Below, one piece after another: positions 61,299 to 64,000 of a stretch of 64,000 bases of DNA; positions within the stretch are counted from its first letter, which is position 1; each line of letters opens with the position of its first letter. Position numbers and translations under genes: made by a program. Source of the stretch: Vreelandella massiliensis (GTDB lineage Bacteria; Pseudomonadota; Gammaproteobacteria; Pseudomonadales; Halomonadaceae); contig NZ_LT699746.1 of the NCBI RefSeq assembly GCF_900155385.1, positions 1 through 64,000 of the forward strand. The letters run 5' to 3'. The notes under the pieces are model-generated. The model saw only the letters and a program-made list of their open reading frames with translations, was not told the DNA's origin and did not search any database.

Positions 61299-61343
61299 GC
61301 TTGGTCGATCAGAAAACCGTGAGACATTGAGTGTGAGTTCGAT
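61299..61343 (+). promoter_or_regulatory. Conserved upstream element, copy E
   Basis: GCTTGGTCGAT followed by AAAACCGTGAGACATTGAG. It is 62 bp before the 61361 start and most like copy D. It begins 26 bp after the right end of element 5, so that element landed just upstream of it. Confidence 0.72.
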
Positions 61344-61360
61344 ATTCACGGAGACAATCT

Positions 61361-61789
61361 ATGGCCGTTTTTAATCACCTGTTTTCTATCGCATTTAGCC
61401 TTAACAGCTACGCAGAAGATGGCAACGATATTACGCCCGCACAAATACGACGCGCTTTGCTGGAACGCCTTGCTAGCGTGGATGACTCCGAGTTATTGGA
61501 AGCTATCGGAGCGCCAGAGGACACCTACGAAGAAGATAAGCTGTTCTGCGTCACTATTACCAAAACCATTGGTGAGCATCAGGTGGACGTTAAGGCAGCC
61601 GTAGCTGCTGATAACGAAGATGATGCAATTGAGCGTGCTATCGAGGACTGCGCTCAAGCTGACGAGCTAGAACCTGCCGGTCTGAACCGTTGGTGGGATT
61701 GTGGCGGCGACATCCTGTTAAAAGCCAAAACAGTCATTCCGATTTCCACTGAAGCGTACCGGCTGCTTCAGTACAACGAGAGCCTTTAA
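61361..61789 (+). CDS. Hypothetical acidic protein
   Basis: A 142-residue acidic protein, MAVFNHLFSIAFSLNSYAEDGNDITPAQIRRALLERLAS, with CGGAGAC upstream. The centre (FCVTITKTIGEHQVDVKAAVAADNEDDAIERAIEDC) looks like a beta-alpha unit. No family recognised. It heads a three-gene operon preceded by the plasmid-wide element. Confidence 0.72.
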   Translation: MAVFNHLFSIAFSLNSYAEDGNDITPAQIRRALLERLASVDDSELLEAIGAPEDTYEEDKLFCVTITKTIGEHQVDVKAAVAADNEDDAIERAIEDCAQADELEPAGLNRWWDCGGDILLKAKTVIPISTEAYRLLQYNESL

Positions 61790-61821
61790 GAGAAACCCAT
61801 TCGCTGGCCAGGAGTAATACC

Positions 61822-62181
61822 ATGTCACTCAAACCGCTTTTCCGTGTCGATGTTGATGCAATCCAATACGATGCTGACGAGAAAGCGCCCAAGCTGCCCG
61901 ACACGCTACAATTTGTATTTGACGAGGCACTTGATCCAGAGGCGCTTGAAGAAGCCGTCAGCGACCGTATCAGCGAGGTATCGGGCTATTGCCATAAAGG
62001 GTTTTCGATGACACTTGCTGACTGCGTAGCGCGGGATGTGTTTGTCGAGTTCGCCGAGGATCACTACAAGCACTTTGGTTGCTACCCTGGCGACGTTGCG
62101 CTGGAAGATCAGCATGGGGTTGAAGCGATCTACGGCTTCGATAGCTATATGGCGCTGGCACGTATCGGAGGTGGTGCATGA
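61822..62181 (+). CDS. Hypothetical acidic protein
   Basis: A 119-residue protein, MSLKPLFRVDVDAIQYDADEKAPKLPDTLQFVFDEALDPEAL, with CAGGAG upstream. Acidic, no recognised family. It overlaps the next gene by four bases (ATGA), so they are translationally coupled. Confidence 0.7.
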   Translation: MSLKPLFRVDVDAIQYDADEKAPKLPDTLQFVFDEALDPEALEEAVSDRISEVSGYCHKGFSMTLADCVARDVFVEFAEDHYKHFGCYPGDVALEDQHGVEAIYGFDSYMALARIGGGA

Positions 62182-62402
62182 AGTTCACTATCGACATGCA
62201 ATGGAACGGCACGGCCAGCGTCGATAATCACGATCACTTGGAGCAGCTTAAAGAAACGGGTATTGAGCGAGTGGCGCAACTGGTCAACGAAGGTTACATA
62301 GCGGGTGAGCTGTCTGCTGAGATTGCCGATCTTGAAACCGATGAAACGACACCCTATCGAGGATGGTGGAGCATTCGGGTAGACAACACAGATAGTAACT
62401 AG
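62178..62402 (+). CDS. Small hypothetical protein
   Basis: A 74-residue acidic protein, MKFTIDMQWNGTASVDNHDHLEQLKETGIERVAQLVNEGY, with GGAGGTGC inside the previous gene as ribosome site. No family recognised. It is the last of a small operon. Confidence 0.68.
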   Translation: MKFTIDMQWNGTASVDNHDHLEQLKETGIERVAQLVNEGYIAGELSAEIADLETDETTPYRGWWSIRVDNTDSN

Positions 62403-62551
62403 GCATTTCGACGAAGATAATTGATCACGCGCAAGGTAATTGACCTCATATCCTCAAAAGAGGCTCTACTCATTCTCGCTCGCTTGCCCAAATTAAAACC
62501 TGTGGTATTCCTATTCATAATCAATAAACGAAGGAATAGGAAGCCACCGTT

Positions 62552-64000
62552 ATGCCGTTTTTCTCGCCTCGATGCTCCCTGTTGGCGCTCACATTGGCTC
62601 TTGCCGGTTGCGCCTCGACACCAACGCCGCCCACCGAGACACCGGACGCCGATAGCGGCGAAGTTGAGCAACGCCCTACCCCTGAACGCGACCAGATCAC
62701 ACATACTGGGCTGTACCAAGAGGGGCAGTACGATGGGGAAACATCGCGCTTGTCTGGCCATTTTGAAAAAGAAGCCGGTGACGGGCGTTACGCCGTTCAA
62801 GATGCGTACTTGCTAGGGGATCGTGACACCCTACAAACCGCTCGACGGGTACTGACCGAGCGCTTGAAAAAACAGGCGCTTGAGCAAGCAGGGGTTTATC
62901 GTGCTTTTGAAGAACGGCTGACCGAAGATCAACAGCTATCCGCAACATCCGTGCTGGTATCCGGCAGCATCGTGAAAATGCACGGCGTTGAAGAAGAAAT
63001 GCGTGCCGTCGGCAATGATCGTGTCGAAATGGTCATGCAAGCCGTGGCCAGCGTCGATAGTTCAGGCTTGCAACAACATTTGGATGCGCTGTACGACAAT
63101 AACGCCCTGGCAGCCGCCAATGAACACTTGCAGCGTGAAAACCTGCGGCTGCGGTCAGGTGTGACCGCAAAGGCATCGCCCGACGGCAACGGCCAAAATC
63201 GTGTGTCTGTCTCGGCAGCCCAAGTCGCTGCTCCCGACGCGCCTGCGACAATGGCTTTTGGTGCCTACAAATACGCTGCCGACTTAGCGCCGTGGCTCAA
63301 GAAAGACACCCTGGCGCCGTGGCTCCACGATTATAATATGTCGCAAATGTACGCCCTCGGTACTTATCCCTATCGCTACGATTGGGTCGAGGCATTTGAG
63401 GTTCACGATCCATCCCATTACAACATGAGCTACCGTTCGGTCTATAAGCCCGAAGGGGTCGAAGCCATCCCGCAACAATATGACGCATTGGATTCGCTTC
63501 GCCGAAAGCTCTCCGATGATATGTCATCACTCATTGACGACTACAACGCCGCGCTCGATGTTCGTGTGCTTTCCCGTTCGCCAAGCCCTAACGGGAAAGG
63601 CACTCGATACAAAGTGGCCATCAGCGGGTTCAGTGGCTTTGTCGAAAGCCTATTGGACGCCACGGGCTTACCCTTCGCACATGGCCAGCTAACACCAGAG
63701 CAGATCGAGGCGCTTGATCCGTGGAGTGCCCTCAACTACTGGGTGCTAGCGGATAAAATGGCGCTGAAACCGCTTATGTTGACACTGAGAGTCAATGCCA
63801 ACATGGATGCGCCTGGTCGGGAGAGTGAAGCGGCAGCTTTCCACCAGGCCGTGCTATCCCCCGTGGTGTTCAATGGAAATCGGCGTGACGCCTCACTTTT
63901 GGCATTCTCACCACTAGAGCACTATCTATGGTATCTCGGTGGACGGCACCTACCCAATATGGGCTTAAAAGCCCCACAGTCAGCCTATGAAATTGACGGG
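62552..64000 (+). CDS. Large lipoprotein (runs off the window)
   Basis: An open frame of at least 483 codons from the ATG at 62552, with AGGAAG upstream. The signal sequence MPFFSPRCSLLALTLALAGC ends in a lipobox (Cys at 20). After a Pro/Thr-rich linker, residues about 85-185 (LGDRDTLQTARRVLTERLKKQALEQAG ... LTEDQQLSATSVLVSGSIVK) recall the LPP20/FlgT-type domain. The remainder has no recognised domain. Function unknown; an envelope role related to transfer or pili is possible. Confidence 0.82.
   Translation, partial: MPFFSPRCSLLALTLALAGCASTPTPPTETPDADSGEVEQRPTPERDQITHTGLYQEGQYDGETSRLSGHFEKEAGDGRYAVQDAYLLGDRDTLQTARRVLTERLKKQALEQAGVYRAFEERLTEDQQLSATSVLVSGSIVKMHGVEEEMRAVGNDRVEMVMQAVASVDSSGLQQHLDALYDNNALAAANEHLQRENLRLRSGVTAKASPDGNGQNRVSVSAAQVAAPDAPATMAFGAYKYAADLAPWLKKDTLAPWLHDYNMSQMYALGTYPYRYDWVEAFEVHDPSHYNMSYRSVYKPEGVEAIPQQYDALDSLRRKLSDDMSSLIDDYNAALDVRVLSRSPSPNGKGTRYKVAISGFSGFVESLLDATGLPFAHGQLTPEQIEALDPWSALNYWVLADKMALKPLMLTLRVNANMDAPGRESEAAAFHQAVLSPVVFNGNRRDASLLAFSPLEHYLWYLGGRHLPNMGLKAPQSAYEIDG

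Overview
The window looks like most of a conjugative plasmid, or a closely related integrative element, from a Gammaproteobacterium. Protein style (acidic proteins, an MvaT-type silencer) and moderately high GC suggest a halophile of the Halomonas type; that host guess is inference. No rRNA, tRNA, CRISPR array or housekeeping operon is visible.

Layout. 1-2160: an IS66-family element (tnpC truncated by the window edge, tnpB, tnpA). 2184-26692, all minus strand: an F-type (MPF_F) conjugation region. In transcription order it has traI (MobH relaxase), traD (coupling ATPase interrupted by an intein), a DUF4400 protein, a small membrane protein, then an inserted IS605-type element, then traL-E-K-B-V-A, dsbC, traC, trbI-like, an S26 peptidase, a trbC-traW fusion, an EAL-domain gene, traU and traN. 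The order and the MobH relaxase recall SXT/R391 and IncA/C-type systems. traF/traH/traG are not seen and could lie beyond the left edge. 26838-38426: accessory membrane and envelope genes: a lipoprotein, a protein with two TolA/TonB-like C-terminal domains, an S49 (SppA-like) protease gene broken by about 3 kb of inserted DNA (TetR regulator with a palindromic operator, a small membrane protein, a tnpR/res remnant, a TnpB element), stomatin/NfeD genes, an ssb and a beta-barrel-like protein. 38530-46756, minus strand: a type IVb-like pilus operon (secretin PilN, PilO/PilP-like proteins, ATPase PilQ, inner-membrane PilR and three pilin-like proteins without a leader peptide). 46941-50990: two TnpB-only elements flanking an unknown 293-residue gene and three 22-bp tandem repeats. 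51028-62402: small unknown genes, a DEDDh exonuclease, a candidate replication loader plus DnaB helicase, an MvaT-like silencer, and the replication module (Rep initiator with about ten iterons). A fifth TnpB element lies between the iterons and more small unknown genes. 62552 to the edge: a large lipoprotein.

How it fits together. Rep, the iterons, the DnaB-like helicase and its presumed loader would drive vegetative replication; ssb, MvaT and the exonuclease are typical plasmid maintenance helpers. TraI/TraD process and feed DNA to the MPF_F channel, and the separate type IVb-like pilus may aid recipient contact. A roughly 35-bp sequence (core GCTTGGTCGAT) recurs upstream of five unrelated genes and looks like a plasmid-wide promoter or operator. 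The most unusual items are the TraD Walker-A intein with an apparently dead endonuclease, the leaderless pilin-like genes, the five-copy upstream element, the EAL gene inside the tra operon, and well-folded right-end RNA candidates beside the TnpB genes.
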